DNA of 49,394 bases from JAVBNF01 sp031551725 (GTDB lineage Bacteria; Bacteroidota; Bacteroidia; Bacteroidales; P3): the NCBI GenBank assembly GCA_031551725.1, contig JAVBNF010000019.1, positions 1 to 49,394 of the forward strand, written 5' to 3'. The notes below the pieces were generated by a model that was not told the origin of the DNA, ran no database searches, and saw only the letters and a list, made by a program, of their open reading frames with translations. Made by a program: the position numbers and the translations under genes. Numbering within the stretch: position 1 is the stretch's first letter; every line of letters begins with the position of its first letter. This document shows, one piece after another, positions 16,868-25,457 of this stretch.

Positions 16868-18367
16868 ATGTTTCAACGATTAACCGAAGCGATCAAGCGC
16901 AAACCCATCATCGGATGGGGAATCTTTGCAGCCGTCATGGTTGCAGTGTTTCTATTAGGCCTTCTCGCCGCTTCCATCACCGAACGTCGAGCAGAAATCG
17001 CCACGCTTTTCAATAATAAAAAAGTAGAAATTACAGGCATCGAATCCCGTAATGAAGTTTGGGGAGAAAATTATCCGCGTGAATACAACACATGGAAAAA
17101 AACTGCCGATATGGATTTTCGCAGCAAGCATCTGGGAAACATGCCGGAAGATGTTTTGGAAAACCGTCCGGAAATGGTTGTGCTTTGGGCCGGTTATGCT
17201 TTTGCACAAGACTATTCGGCACCACGCGGACACATGCATGCATTGGAAGATATCCGTGCAACATTGCGCACCGGATCGCCCGACTCAAACACCAAAGATA
17301 TGCAGCCTTCCACTTGTTGGACCTGCAAAAGTCCCGATGTGCCCCGTATGATGCACGAAATGGGTATCGAAAATTTCTATAAAACTCCTTGGAGTCATTT
17401 AGGAAGTCAAATCGTAAATCCGATTGGCTGTGCCGACTGCCACGATCCGAAAACAATGAACTTAACCATCACCCGCCCGGGATTGATTGAGGCGTTTCAA
17501 CGTCAAGGCCGCGACATCGCAGAAGCCACACCGCAGGAAATGCGTTCGTTGGTTTGTGCTCAGTGCCACGTGGAATATTTCTTTAAAGGAGATGGCAAAT
17601 ATTTAACATTCCCTTGGGACGGCGGTATGACTGTTGAAGCCATGGAAAAATATTACGACGAAGCCGATTATAAAGACTGGACACATGCCGTTAGTCGCGC
17701 TCCCATGCTAAAAGCACAACACCCCGATTACGAAATTTTCTTGATGGGGCCTCATGCCAAACGGGGCTTGGCTTGTGCCGATTGCCACATGCCTTACGTA
17801 GCCGAAGGCGGCATCAAATACTCCAATCATCAAGTGATGAGTCCGCTGAAAAATGTTTCGGGCACTTGCCAAACCTGCCACCGCGATTCGGAAGAGAAAT
17901 TACGCGACTACGTTTACGAATATCAGGACAAAGCCCTTGAAATCCGCGACCGTATCGAACAAGAATTATCAAAGGCCCACATCATGGCGAAAGCCGCATG
18001 GGACAACGGCGCCACCGAAGCCGAAATGAAACCGGTGTTGAAATTAATTCGTCAGGCGCAATGGCGTTGGGATTTTTCGGTTGCTTCGCACGGAGCTTCT
18101 TTCCATGCTCCTGTTGAAACACAACGCATTTTGGCGCACAGCCTCGATAAATCGCTGCTCGCTCAACTTGAAGTGCAAAAAGTTTTATTTGCCCACGGCG
18201 TAAAAGACGTGCCGATGCCCGACATTTCTTCGAAAGAGAAAGCACAATCGTATATTGGCTTGGACATGAAAACCATTCGCGATAAAAAAGCTAAATGGAT
18301 GGAAACAACTGTGCCGAAATGGGTAAAAGAAGCCAAAGAAAAAGGCCGTTTATTAAGCAGTAATTAG
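16868..18367 (+). CDS. nrfA: Ammonia-forming cytochrome c nitrite reductase NrfA
   Basis: A 499-residue periplasmic pentaheme enzyme that reduces nitrite to ammonium in six electrons. One N-terminal hydrophobic segment (about 15-38) acts as signal or anchor. The catalytic heme motif CWTCK (Lys ligand) is near residue 150. Four CxxCH motifs follow near 189 (CADCH), 230 (CAQCH), 301 (CADCH) and 333 (CQTCH). The region VEYFFKGDGKYLTFPWD carries active-site and Ca-site residues expected of NrfA. All hemes are present, so the enzyme should be functional. It gives the organism dissimilatory nitrite reduction to ammonium, and no nitrate reductase is in this window. Confidence 0.96.
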   Translation: MFQRLTEAIKRKPIIGWGIFAAVMVAVFLLGLLAASITERRAEIATLFNNKKVEITGIESRNEVWGENYPREYNTWKKTADMDFRSKHLGNMPEDVLENRPEMVVLWAGYAFAQDYSAPRGHMHALEDIRATLRTGSPDSNTKDMQPSTCWTCKSPDVPRMMHEMGIENFYKTPWSHLGSQIVNPIGCADCHDPKTMNLTITRPGLIEAFQRQGRDIAEATPQEMRSLVCAQCHVEYFFKGDGKYLTFPWDGGMTVEAMEKYYDEADYKDWTHAVSRAPMLKAQHPDYEIFLMGPHAKRGLACADCHMPYVAEGGIKYSNHQVMSPLKNVSGTCQTCHRDSEEKLRDYVYEYQDKALEIRDRIEQELSKAHIMAKAAWDNGATEAEMKPVLKLIRQAQWRWDFSVASHGASFHAPVETQRILAHSLDKSLLAQLEVQKVLFAHGVKDVPMPDISSKEKAQSYIGLDMKTIRDKKAKWMETTVPKWVKEAKEKGRLLSSN

Positions 18368-18375
18368 GAGGCCGT

Positions 18376-19689
18376 TTGAACAATAATCGAGCATTTTGGC
18401 AATTCCCATGGCAATATAAAGAATCCATTGCCGTTGTTGGCGGAATTGTTATCATCGGGTTAATTTTACAATTTATTACCGGAAATTTTGATTTTTCTTT
18501 ATTAAGATTTCCGGTTAACGTAATTTTCGGCGGAATCATTCTGCTATTCCTGTCCGCGTTTTCATTCAAACGAAAAACACACTTCTATCAATGGTTTTCA
18601 GGTATTCCAATGGCGGTAACATTGATTAGCACATTGGTTGTTTTAGGTGTGATAATGGGATTGACGCCGCAATTTAGCGAATCCAACACCGAAGCCATCC
18701 ACTCAAACCTCCCGTCCCACTTGGGGTTTACCCACATGACTTCAGCCTGGCCGTTTGTGTTGGTTTATTTTACAACCCTGCTTTCTCTCGGCGCTTTAAT
18801 CATCAGACGATTTCGGGATTCTTGTAAAAAAGTCAACTTGAAAAACATTCTCCATTCTCCACTCTCCGTTTTCCATTTAAAAAACATTGGATTCCATCTG
18901 AATCACATTGGACTCTGGTTGTTGCTTTTTGCCGCCGGAATGGGCGCTGCCGACATCAAGCGTTATGTGATGCATGTGCGTGAGGGCGAAGTGGAATGGC
19001 GGGTATATAATGAACAAGACGAAGTGCTTGATTTGCCCATCGCCATTGAACTCAATGATTTTCAAATGGAAGAATATCCTCCGAAATTAACAATCATTAA
19101 CCGTACTACAGGCGTTTCGCAACCGGAAGACAAGGCCGAATATTTTCAAATTGATGAACAACAATCCAACGGCACAATTGCCGATTGGCATATTTCTGTA
19201 AAAGAATATATTCACGAAGCCATTCGCAACAGCGACAGCAGCTATCATAAAATGCCGATGCCCGGCTCCTCTCCTGCCGTCAAAATCGAAGTAAATAATC
19301 CAGATGGAACTAAAAAAGAAGGTTGGGTTTGCGCCGGAAATATCGCACAATTGTATATGGTTTTAAATCTCGACAGTCTATACTGCGTGGCAATGATACG
19401 TCCGGAACCCAAACGCTTTGTTTCCGACATTCATATTTTTACCGAAAACGGACAAGAAAAACATGCACTTTTGGAAGTAAACAAACCGTGCAAAATCGGC
19501 AATTGGATGATTTACCAATACGGCTACGACAATGATGCCGGGAAAATGTCCTCTTACAGCAGTTTTGAACTCGTCTACGATCCATGGGTTATTCCCGTTT
19601 ATATCGGCATTATCTTACTCGCTTGCGGATCAATCTGCATGCTTTGGAGCGGACAAAAACGAAAGGAGGCGACTATTGACGTGGAATGA
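18376..19689 (+). CDS. resB: Cytochrome c biogenesis protein ResB/CcsB
   Basis: 437 residues from a TTG start preceded by a good Shine-Dalgarno (AGGAGG, 18367-18372), 8 nt after nrfA. Three transmembrane segments occur near the N-terminus (about 18-90) and a fourth around residue 170-190 (IGLWLLLFAAGMGAADI). A large periplasmic domain follows, then a final transmembrane helix near 405-425. This is the ResB/Ccs1 layout of system II heme delivery to apocytochromes c, serving NrfH and NrfA. An in-frame word repeat encodes NILHSPLSVFHLKN (18850-18878) just before a transmembrane helix. The 3' end overlaps the next gene by 14 nt. Confidence 0.87.
   Translation: MNNNRAFWQFPWQYKESIAVVGGIVIIGLILQFITGNFDFSLLRFPVNVIFGGIILLFLSAFSFKRKTHFYQWFSGIPMAVTLISTLVVLGVIMGLTPQFSESNTEAIHSNLPSHLGFTHMTSAWPFVLVYFTTLLSLGALIIRRFRDSCKKVNLKNILHSPLSVFHLKNIGFHLNHIGLWLLLFAAGMGAADIKRYVMHVREGEVEWRVYNEQDEVLDLPIAIELNDFQMEEYPPKLTIINRTTGVSQPEDKAEYFQIDEQQSNGTIADWHISVKEYIHEAIRNSDSSYHKMPMPGSSPAVKIEVNNPDGTKKEGWVCAGNIAQLYMVLNLDSLYCVAMIRPEPKRFVSDIHIFTENGQEKHALLEVNKPCKIGNWMIYQYGYDNDAGKMSSYSSFELVYDPWVIPVYIGIILLACGSICMLWSGQKRKEATIDVE
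18850..18878 (+). repeat. In-frame word repeat (CTCCATT / CTCCACT / CTCCGTT units) in resB
   Basis: Tandem words CTCCATT, CTCCACT, CTCCGTT, TTCCATTT encode HSPLSVFHL in a cytoplasmic loop. The style matches the spacer repeats, with one arm only. Confidence 0.5.
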
Positions 19690-20455
19690 TTTTTTATTCT
19701 TCGCTTTGCCAGCAATGCTTTTGTGGATAAGCGCAGGCATTATCGTTTATACAAAAATAAATCGAAAAATAATTGACGGTTTGATGTTGACCGGAATTCT
19801 TGTTTTTGCTGCATTTATTGTCGGACTGTGGATCGGACAAGAACGTCCTCCCTTACGCACACAAGGCGAAACACGGCTCTGGTATTCACTCTTCCTTTCA
19901 TCGGTTGGATTTTTCACTTACAAACATTGGAAATACGATTGGCTTTTGTCATTCAGCAGTTTAATGGCATGTGTATTTGTCTGCATCAATATTTTCAAGC
20001 CGGAAATACATTCCAAACATCTCATGCCGGCGCTGCAAAGTTATTGGTTTGTGCCGCACGTTACCGTATATATTCTTTCGTACGCCATGCTTGGCGCGGC
20101 AACCATTTCTTCAATTATTCAGTTGCAAAATTTAAGGTTGAATAAACCTGACAAAAATTTGTACCACCTCATGGACAACTTGGTTTATGTGGGTTTTGCT
20201 TTTTTAATGCTCGGCATGCTCATGGGTTGTGTGTGGGCCAAAGAAGCGTGGGGACATTACTGGTCGTGGGATCCGAAAGAAACCTGGGCCTTTGTAACAG
20301 CCGCCGCGTATTTGGTTTATATTCATGCACGATTAAAAAACGACATCCCGAAATTCACATTATGGGTCTTATCGGTTGCATTTGTTTTGCTGATGATTAC
20401 ATGGATCGGCGTAAATTACCTCCCCTCCGCGCAAAACAGCATTCATACATATTGA
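19676..20455 (+). CDS. ccsA: Cytochrome c biogenesis protein CcsA/ResC
   Basis: About 259 residues from TTG 19676, which has a strong Shine-Dalgarno (AAAGGAGG, 19662-19669) and overlaps the resB end. An upstream GTG/ATG at 19532 would lie entirely inside resB and lacks such a site. It has multiple transmembrane helices. The heme-handling WWD motif is clear as WGHYWSWDPKETWAF near residue 195. It partners ResB to export heme and ligate it to NrfH/NrfA. Two consecutive TTG starts, both with strong ribosome sites, stand out against the weak sites elsewhere in the window. Confidence 0.9.
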   Translation: MTWNDFLFFALPAMLLWISAGIIVYTKINRKIIDGLMLTGILVFAAFIVGLWIGQERPPLRTQGETRLWYSLFLSSVGFFTYKHWKYDWLLSFSSLMACVFVCINIFKPEIHSKHLMPALQSYWFVPHVTVYILSYAMLGAATISSIIQLQNLRLNKPDKNLYHLMDNLVYVGFAFLMLGMLMGCVWAKEAWGHYWSWDPKETWAFVTAAAYLVYIHARLKNDIPKFTLWVLSVAFVLLMITWIGVNYLPSAQNSIHTY

Positions 20456-20463
20456 TTGGGGAT

Positions 20464-20748
20464 ATGAACGAGCGTGAGAAAAAAACAGTTTCCAAAATGA
20501 TCCGCATTTATTGCCGGTCCAAGCACAACACGCATTCTTCGCTTTGCGCGGAATGTGCGGCATTGGAAAACTATGCACACGAACGTTTGGAACATTGTCC
20601 GTTTGGAGAACAAAAACGGGCTTGCAAAAACTGTGAAATCCATTGTTACAAACCGGAATACCGGGATAAAATCCGCAAGGTCATGCGCTTCTCCGGACCA
20701 CGTATGCTGTTTTTTCATCCGTTGGAGGCGGTGAGGCATTTGTTATAA
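20464..20748 (+). CDS. Small Cys-rich protein, nitrous oxide-stimulated promoter family
   Basis: 94 residues from ATG 20464 (a TTG at 20452 overlapping the ccsA stop is the alternative). The sequence has CRSKHNTHSSLCAECAAL, HCPFGEQKRACKNCEIHCYKPEYR and MRFSGPRMLFFHP, the pattern of the family named nitrous oxide-stimulated promoter (Pfam PF11756; E. coli YgbA-like). Its six or more cysteines may bind a metal or Fe-S cluster. It is last in the nrf operon, in keeping with reports that YgbA-type proteins belong to nitrosative stress regulons. Mechanism unknown. Confidence 0.8.
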   Translation: MNEREKKTVSKMIRIYCRSKHNTHSSLCAECAALENYAHERLEHCPFGEQKRACKNCEIHCYKPEYRDKIRKVMRFSGPRMLFFHPLEAVRHLL

Positions 20749-20835
20749 ACAAAAAACGACCCGCCAGCAATAAATTCCACCTCGTCGTTCTTTTCCAAAA
20801 AAATATTTAAAATTGTAAAATCAAACAATATTTCG

Positions 20836-20843
20836 TATTTTTG
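20836..20843 (+). promoter_or_regulatory. Predicted -7 box of the nfn fusion gene
   Basis: TATTTTTG, 20 nt before the GTG start at 20864. Confidence 0.55.
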
Positions 20844-20863
20844 CATGCTAAAATTATATCATC

Positions 20864-23149
20864 GTGAAACTTTTCGAAATTACTAAGAAAGAGCTTGTTG
20901 CTCCAAGCATTTATTTAATGGATGTATATGCGCCGCGATTGGTGCAGGCCGCACAACCCGGACAATTTTTAATTGTAATTGCCGACCCCAAAGGCGAACG
21001 TATTCCACTGACTATTTGCGACTATGATCTGCAAAAAAACACAGTTACCATCGTTTTCCAAATAGTTGGAAAATCAACCGAAGAAATCGCCAAACTCAAT
21101 ACCGGCGATTGTTTTTCGGATGTTGTCGGACCACTCGGACAAGCATCGGAATTTATTCACGAAGATATCGAAAAACTCAAGCAAAAACGCTTCCTTTTCG
21201 TAGCTGGCGGCGTAGGTACGGCCCCCGTTTATCCACAAGTGAAATGGCTCAATGCACACGGAATCAAAGCCGATGTTATTATCGGCGCCCGCAGTGCCGA
21301 CTTTCTTTTCATGACCGAAGAAATGGCTACACAAGCCGCTAACGTTTTTGTGTGTACCGACGACGGCTCTAAGGGGTTTCACGGCCGTGTAACCGATTTA
21401 ATCAAACAAAAAATCGAAGAAGGCAATCAATACGACGAAGTTGTCGCTATCGGCCCCATGATTATGATGAAATTTGTGGTTGAACTGACAAAACAATACA
21501 ATCTCAAAACAATCGTAAGTCTGAACACCTTAATGGTTGATGGTACCGGAATGTGTGGTGCCTGCCGTGTTTCCGTGGGCGGAAAAATGAAGTTTGCCTG
21601 TGTAGACGGGCCCGAATTCGACGGATTCGAAGTGAATTTCGACGAAGCAATGCGCCGTCAGGGCATGTACAAACAATACGAAATCGGCAAAAATACCGCT
21701 GCACATCATTGTAACCTTGCTGCTCCAGTTGACCAAACGATGGAAGAAACCCGTTTAGAGCGCGAAGCCGAAGGTAAATCCAAAACACGCATCCCTGTTC
21801 GCGAACAAGATCCCGTTGTGCGTGCTACCAACTTTCAAGAAGTTTGCTACGGATACAACGAACAAGAAGCTGTTCGCGAAGCCGAACGCTGCTTGAATTG
21901 TAAAAACCCGCTGTGCGTAACCGGCTGTCCGGTAAGTATCCAAATCCGTGATTTCGTTCAAGAAATTAAAAATAAAAATTTCAAAGAAGCAGCTCGTGTA
22001 ATTTCAATGGACTCTGCATTGCCTGCTGTTTGCGGACGCGTGTGTCCTCAAGAAGTTCAATGCGAAGCCAAATGTGTTTTAGGAGTTAAAGGCGATGCTG
22101 TTGCAATCGGAAAACTTGAACGTTTTGCCGCCGATTATACCCGTACAAACAAAATAACCTTTACAGAAAAAGAAGCTCCGAAACATAAAAAAGTAGCCGT
22201 TATCGGCAGTGGTCCGGCAGGTTTGACTTGCGCCGGAGAACTTGCAAAGAAAGGTTACGACGTCACTATTTTCGAGGCTTTGCACGAAACCGGAGGCGTT
22301 TTGGTTTATGGAATTCCCGAATTTCGTTTACCGAAAGAAATCGTTCATACCGAAGTGGAAAACCTCAAAAAACTCGGCGTAAAAATCGAAACCAACGTTT
22401 TGGTTGGCCGTACAATCACGGTAGATTACTTGATGGATCACGAAAACTTCGCTGCCGTATTTATCGGAAGCGGTGCCGGATTGCCCAAGTTTATGAATAT
22501 TCCGGGGGAAAACCTAAACGGTGTTGTTTCCGCAAACGAACTGCTCACACGCTCAAACCTAATGAAAGCCTATCGCGATGATCACGAAACTCCCGTACAC
22601 ATCGGTAAAAAAGTAGCCGTTGTCGGTGGTGGAAACGTGGCCATGGATGCTGCTCGTACCGCAAAACGATTGGGCTCCGACGTGTACATCGTTTATCGTC
22701 GTACAGAAGAAGAAATGCCGGCGCGTTCCGAAGAAGTGCATCATGCGCACGAAGAAGGCATCAACTTCAATCTACTCACCAATCCGGTTGAAATTATCGG
22801 CGATGAAAAAGGTTGGGTAAAAGGTTTGAAATGCGTGGAAATGGAACTCGGAGAGCCTGATGCTTCCGGCCGCCGCAGCCCCGTTGAGAAAAAAGGTTCT
22901 GAATTCGTTTTGGAAGTCGATTCCGTCGTTATGTCGTTAGGAACTGCGCCAAATCCTTTAATTGCATCTACAACCAAAGGATTGGAATTAAATAAAAATC
23001 GTGGTGTTCAAGCCGATGATTTGGGCACAACCACGCGTCCGGGCGTATTTGCCGGCGGCGATGCGGTAACAGGATCTGCAACCGTTATTCTTGCGATGGG
23101 TGCCGGTAAAAAGGCCGCCAAAGCAATTGATGAATATTTGACAAAATAA
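20864..23149 (+). CDS. nfnAB: Fused NfnA-NfnB: NADH-dependent ferredoxin:NADP oxidoreductase
   Basis: 761 residues from a GTG start. The first 280 or so form an NfnA-like FNR module: FAD/NAD-binding region (PGQFLIV, RIPLTICD, GGVGTAPVYPQ) and a C-terminal [2Fe-2S] motif CGACRVSV...FACVDGPEF from residue 230. The rest is NfnB/GltD-like: Fe-S motif CLNCKNPLCVTGC from about 343, CGRVCPQEVQCEAKC, and two Rossmann motifs GSGPAGLTCAGELA and GGGNVAMDAARTA. The same fusion is often annotated as dihydroorotate dehydrogenase electron subunit/glutamate synthase. Here it likely moves electrons between NADH, ferredoxin and NADPH, complementing HydABC (inference). A terminator follows. Confidence 0.88.
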   Translation: MKLFEITKKELVAPSIYLMDVYAPRLVQAAQPGQFLIVIADPKGERIPLTICDYDLQKNTVTIVFQIVGKSTEEIAKLNTGDCFSDVVGPLGQASEFIHEDIEKLKQKRFLFVAGGVGTAPVYPQVKWLNAHGIKADVIIGARSADFLFMTEEMATQAANVFVCTDDGSKGFHGRVTDLIKQKIEEGNQYDEVVAIGPMIMMKFVVELTKQYNLKTIVSLNTLMVDGTGMCGACRVSVGGKMKFACVDGPEFDGFEVNFDEAMRRQGMYKQYEIGKNTAAHHCNLAAPVDQTMEETRLEREAEGKSKTRIPVREQDPVVRATNFQEVCYGYNEQEAVREAERCLNCKNPLCVTGCPVSIQIRDFVQEIKNKNFKEAARVISMDSALPAVCGRVCPQEVQCEAKCVLGVKGDAVAIGKLERFAADYTRTNKITFTEKEAPKHKKVAVIGSGPAGLTCAGELAKKGYDVTIFEALHETGGVLVYGIPEFRLPKEIVHTEVENLKKLGVKIETNVLVGRTITVDYLMDHENFAAVFIGSGAGLPKFMNIPGENLNGVVSANELLTRSNLMKAYRDDHETPVHIGKKVAVVGGGNVAMDAARTAKRLGSDVYIVYRRTEEEMPARSEEVHHAHEEGINFNLLTNPVEIIGDEKGWVKGLKCVEMELGEPDASGRRSPVEKKGSEFVLEVDSVVMSLGTAPNPLIASTTKGLELNKNRGVQADDLGTTTRPGVFAGGDAVTGSATVILAMGAGKKAAKAIDEYLTK

Positions 23150-23164
23150 TAAACGTTACCAATA

Positions 23165-23203
23165 AAAAATCCCAATAATTCAAAAGAAATTGTTGGGATT
23201 TTT
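23165..23203 (+). terminator. Intrinsic terminator after nfnAB
   Basis: Stem of 16 bp (AAAAATCCCAATAATT with AATTGTTGGGATTTTT, one G-U), loop CAAAAGA, T tract. Confidence 0.9.
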
Positions 23204-23218
23204 ATTTCACATTAAACA

Positions 23219-23255
23219 TAATGTAATAGTCATTAATGTAATGATTATTACATTA
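23219..23255. repeat. Palindrome at the 3' end of ATPase 2
   Basis: Perfect 10-bp arms TAATGTAATA / TATTACATTA enclose a 17-nt loop (GTCATTAATGTAATGAT). The segment 23218-23237 matches 24600-24619, at the other end of the ATPase gene, in 17 of 20 positions and in the same orientation. Confidence 0.85.
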
Positions 23256-23266
23256 ATAAAACATAA

Positions 23267-24577
23267 CTACATATCAATCAGCGACATTTCTTTCAGCTCA
23301 ACCTTGTATTTTGCTAATTCTTTCGATAAAGAATGTGCTTTTACTTCGAGTAAAGAATGATTAAAACGTTTCGGATTGCGTTTTATTTCGACAATAACAG
23401 CCGTTTTATCCAAGCGATTTAAAGCAATCAGATCTATTTCATTCTTACCTTTGCTATCCCAATAATAACCAACATCCGTAACGCGTTCGGATTCGGCAAA
23501 TTTCTCACGAAAATACTTTTCCAAAAGCAAGCCGCTGTAATCTTCATAATTTTTCACTACATATTCTTTCAGCAATTCATTGCGGTTACTCTCAATCAAA
23601 CTTTGATTTGGATAGATAAAGCGAAACCAGAAACGAAGGTAATTATCGCTCAATATCCAACGTGTGCTACGACTTTCTGGTTTGGAAAACATCGGTTTAT
23701 GTTTCGAAATCAAACAATAATCGTGTTCCAGATTAACAAGATACGCGCCGGTATTCTTTTCGATAATCGAATCGATCTCGGCTTGCGTGTTTTTACCGGA
23801 AGCAATCAATTGTAAAATCGAAAAATATGTGCCGTATTCTTTTCCAAATTCAGATACCAAGAGTTCGCGTCCCTCACCTAAAAACGGCGAGTCGAAAGCA
23901 GTAGCCATATCAATCATTTTGGAAGCCGTGGTAGCGCGGGCTTCCATCAACAAAGTAATATATTTAGCCACGCCGCCGGTAAGCATATACATGCAAAGCA
24001 AATCTTCGGGCTTATATTTTTTATTATAATCGTTTAAAATCTCTTTCATCACAGAAATAGGAAAAGGCTTCAATAAAATTTTCGATGTTAAACGACCGAA
24101 CAATGGTTCTTTCTTATCTTCAAAAATTTTCATCATCAATGAATAAATCGAACCGCAAGCAATAAAATTGATTTTTGCCTTACCTTTATATTTATCCCAA
24201 AGATGTTGAATCTCGCTAAAAATTGCAGGATTTACTTTTTCAAATTCCTGAAATTCATCAATAATTAATGTGAAATGTTTTTTTTCAGCAAAAACAAGCA
24301 GTTGTTCAAATAAATCGCGGAAAGAAGTAATCGTTCCATAGATTTTCAATCCCAACGCATTTTCGGCTTCTTTTTGAAATTGCGCACATAACAACGGTTC
24401 GGTCGTTCTGGCAACAAAGAGATACAAATACTTTCTTTTCTTCACAGACTCCAATAACAGTGCGGTCTTACCAATACGGCGACGTCCAACCATAACCGTA
24501 AAACAAGCTGTTTTTTCGGCTTGTTTACGATTGCGATTCAGTACTTCAAGCTCTATTTTCCTATCGTAAAATTTCAT
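23267..24577 (-). CDS. Archaeal-type ATPase with C-terminal DUF234-like (PD-(D/E)XK-like) domain, copy 2
   Basis: 436 residues, minus strand. It begins MKFYDRKIELEVLN, typical of the ATPase_2 (PF01637) family. Walker A GRRRIGKTA is at about residue 30 and Walker B LIIDEFQEFE near 118. A winged-helix-like middle follows, then the C-terminal region with KNEIDLIAL and VIVEIKRNPKR (about 380-402), the D...ExK arrangement of PD-(D/E)XK nucleases. Function unknown for the family. The gene stands alone and is flanked at both ends by related TAATGTAATRGTCATTAA repeats. It lies opposite to its neighbours between a terminator and the tRNA. Confidence 0.85.
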   Translation of the reverse strand: MKFYDRKIELEVLNRNRKQAEKTACFTVMVGRRRIGKTALLLESVKKRKYLYLFVARTTEPLLCAQFQKEAENALGLKIYGTITSFRDLFEQLLVFAEKKHFTLIIDEFQEFEKVNPAIFSEIQHLWDKYKGKAKINFIACGSIYSLMMKIFEDKKEPLFGRLTSKILLKPFPISVMKEILNDYNKKYKPEDLLCMYMLTGGVAKYITLLMEARATTASKMIDMATAFDSPFLGEGRELLVSEFGKEYGTYFSILQLIASGKNTQAEIDSIIEKNTGAYLVNLEHDYCLISKHKPMFSKPESRSTRWILSDNYLRFWFRFIYPNQSLIESNRNELLKEYVVKNYEDYSGLLLEKYFREKFAESERVTDVGYYWDSKGKNEIDLIALNRLDKTAVIVEIKRNPKRFNHSLLEVKAHSLSKELAKYKVELKEMSLIDM

Positions 24578-24587
24578 ATCCTATTTT

Positions 24588-24664
24588 TTGTAATGACGAT
24601 TAATGTAATGGTCATTAAATTAATATTCATTACAAAAGTACGATTTTTTTTTTGAATGTACAAA
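24588..24664 (-). promoter_or_regulatory. Promoter of ATPase 2 with overlapping palindrome
   Basis: On the minus strand: -33 TTTG (24664-24661), 20-bp spacer, -7 TACTTTTG (24640-24633). Arms TTGTAATGA / TCATTACAA (24588-24596 and 24627-24635) overlap the -7 box and enclose a nested TTAATG / CATTAA pair. The predicted transcription start is inside the palindrome. Confidence 0.75.
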
Positions 24665-24754
24665 CACTTGTTCAATTTTTCGTAATAAAAACAACATAAA
24701 ACACTGATTTAAAATTATTTTAATTTTTAATTTTTAATTTTTAACTTTTTTTCT

Positions 24755-24762
24755 TACCTTTG
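24755..24762 (+). promoter_or_regulatory. Predicted -7 box of tRNA-Val
   Basis: TACCTTTG, 9 nt before the first base of the tRNA. A run of AATTTTT words (24720-24744) lies directly upstream. Confidence 0.7.
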
Positions 24763-24771
24763 TATGTTTTT

Positions 24772-24846
24772 GCACTGCTAACTCAGTTGGTTCAGAGTGT
24801 TACCTTGACAGGGTAGAAGTCAGTGGTTCGAGTCCACTGCAGTGCA
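24772..24846 (+). tRNA. tRNA-Val (anticodon GAC)
   Basis: 75 nt fold into a full cloverleaf. The acceptor stem is GCACTGC / GCAGTGC, the D-arm CTCAGTTGGTTCAGAG, the anticodon arm TTACC-TTGACAG-GGTAG with GAC, and the T-arm AGTGG-TTCGAGT-CCACT. The discriminator is A and CA follows. It lies 42 nt before efp and may share its transcript. Confidence 0.95.
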
Positions 24847-24888
24847 CAGTATAATTTCGAAATTTAATAAAAAACCAATACGAAAAAA

Positions 24889-25449
24889 ATGGCATCAACA
24901 GCAGATTTTAAAACAGGATTGTGTATCGAGCACAACAATGGACTTTGGCAAATTGTAGATTTCCAACACGTAAAACCCGGAAAAGGTGCGGCTTTTGTAC
25001 GTACAAAATTAAAAAATTTACGCGACGGACGTGTTCTGGAACATACATTCCCTGCTGGTGTGAAAGTGGATACTGCTCGCGTAGAGCGTCGCCCCTACCA
25101 GTTTTTGTATAAAGATGATATGGGATATAATTTCATGAATACGGAATCTTTCGAACAAGTTACCATCGAAGAGAACTTGATCAATGCTCCGCAATACTTG
25201 AAAGAAGGAGCTCTTGTAGATATTTTATATCACGCAGAAACAGAAACACCTTTAACTTGCGAACTTCCTGCTTTTATTGAAACTGAAGTTACTTATACCG
25301 AACCTGCTGTTAAAGGAAACACTTCAACTAACGCTACAAAAGAGGCTACAATTGATACCGGTGCAACAATCCGTGTTCCATTGTTTATCAATCAAGGCGA
25401 ACGTATTAAAGTGGACACACGTACAGGCGAATATAACAGCCGTCTCTAA
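24889..25449 (+). CDS. efp: Elongation factor P
   Basis: 186 residues with the three OB-like domains of EF-P, which binds between P and E sites and relieves ribosome stalling at polyproline. The N-terminal loop KPGKGAAFVRTKLKNL carries the lysine (in PGKG) that is often modified. The C-terminal signature VPLFINQGERIKVDTRTGEYNSR is intact. An unusually Thr/Ala/Asn-rich stretch (KGNTSTNATKEATIDTGATI) precedes it. No yjeA/epmA-type modification gene is nearby. A strong terminator follows. Confidence 0.95.
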   Translation: MASTADFKTGLCIEHNNGLWQIVDFQHVKPGKGAAFVRTKLKNLRDGRVLEHTFPAGVKVDTARVERRPYQFLYKDDMGYNFMNTESFEQVTIEENLINAPQYLKEGALVDILYHAETETPLTCELPAFIETEVTYTEPAVKGNTSTNATKEATIDTGATIRVPLFINQGERIKVDTRTGEYNSRL

Positions 25450-25457
25450 TCACATAT

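Noticed and set aside
19532..19675. Longer CcsA from 19532
   Set aside because: The extra 48 codons overlap resB fully and lack a ribosome site, while TTG 19676 has a strong one.
23267..24577. ATPase genes as toxin-antitoxin or defence modules
   Set aside because: No small partner gene, no restriction or nuclease neighbours and no clustering of defence genes. Palindrome-linked regulation or mobility fits the visible facts better, though function stays open.
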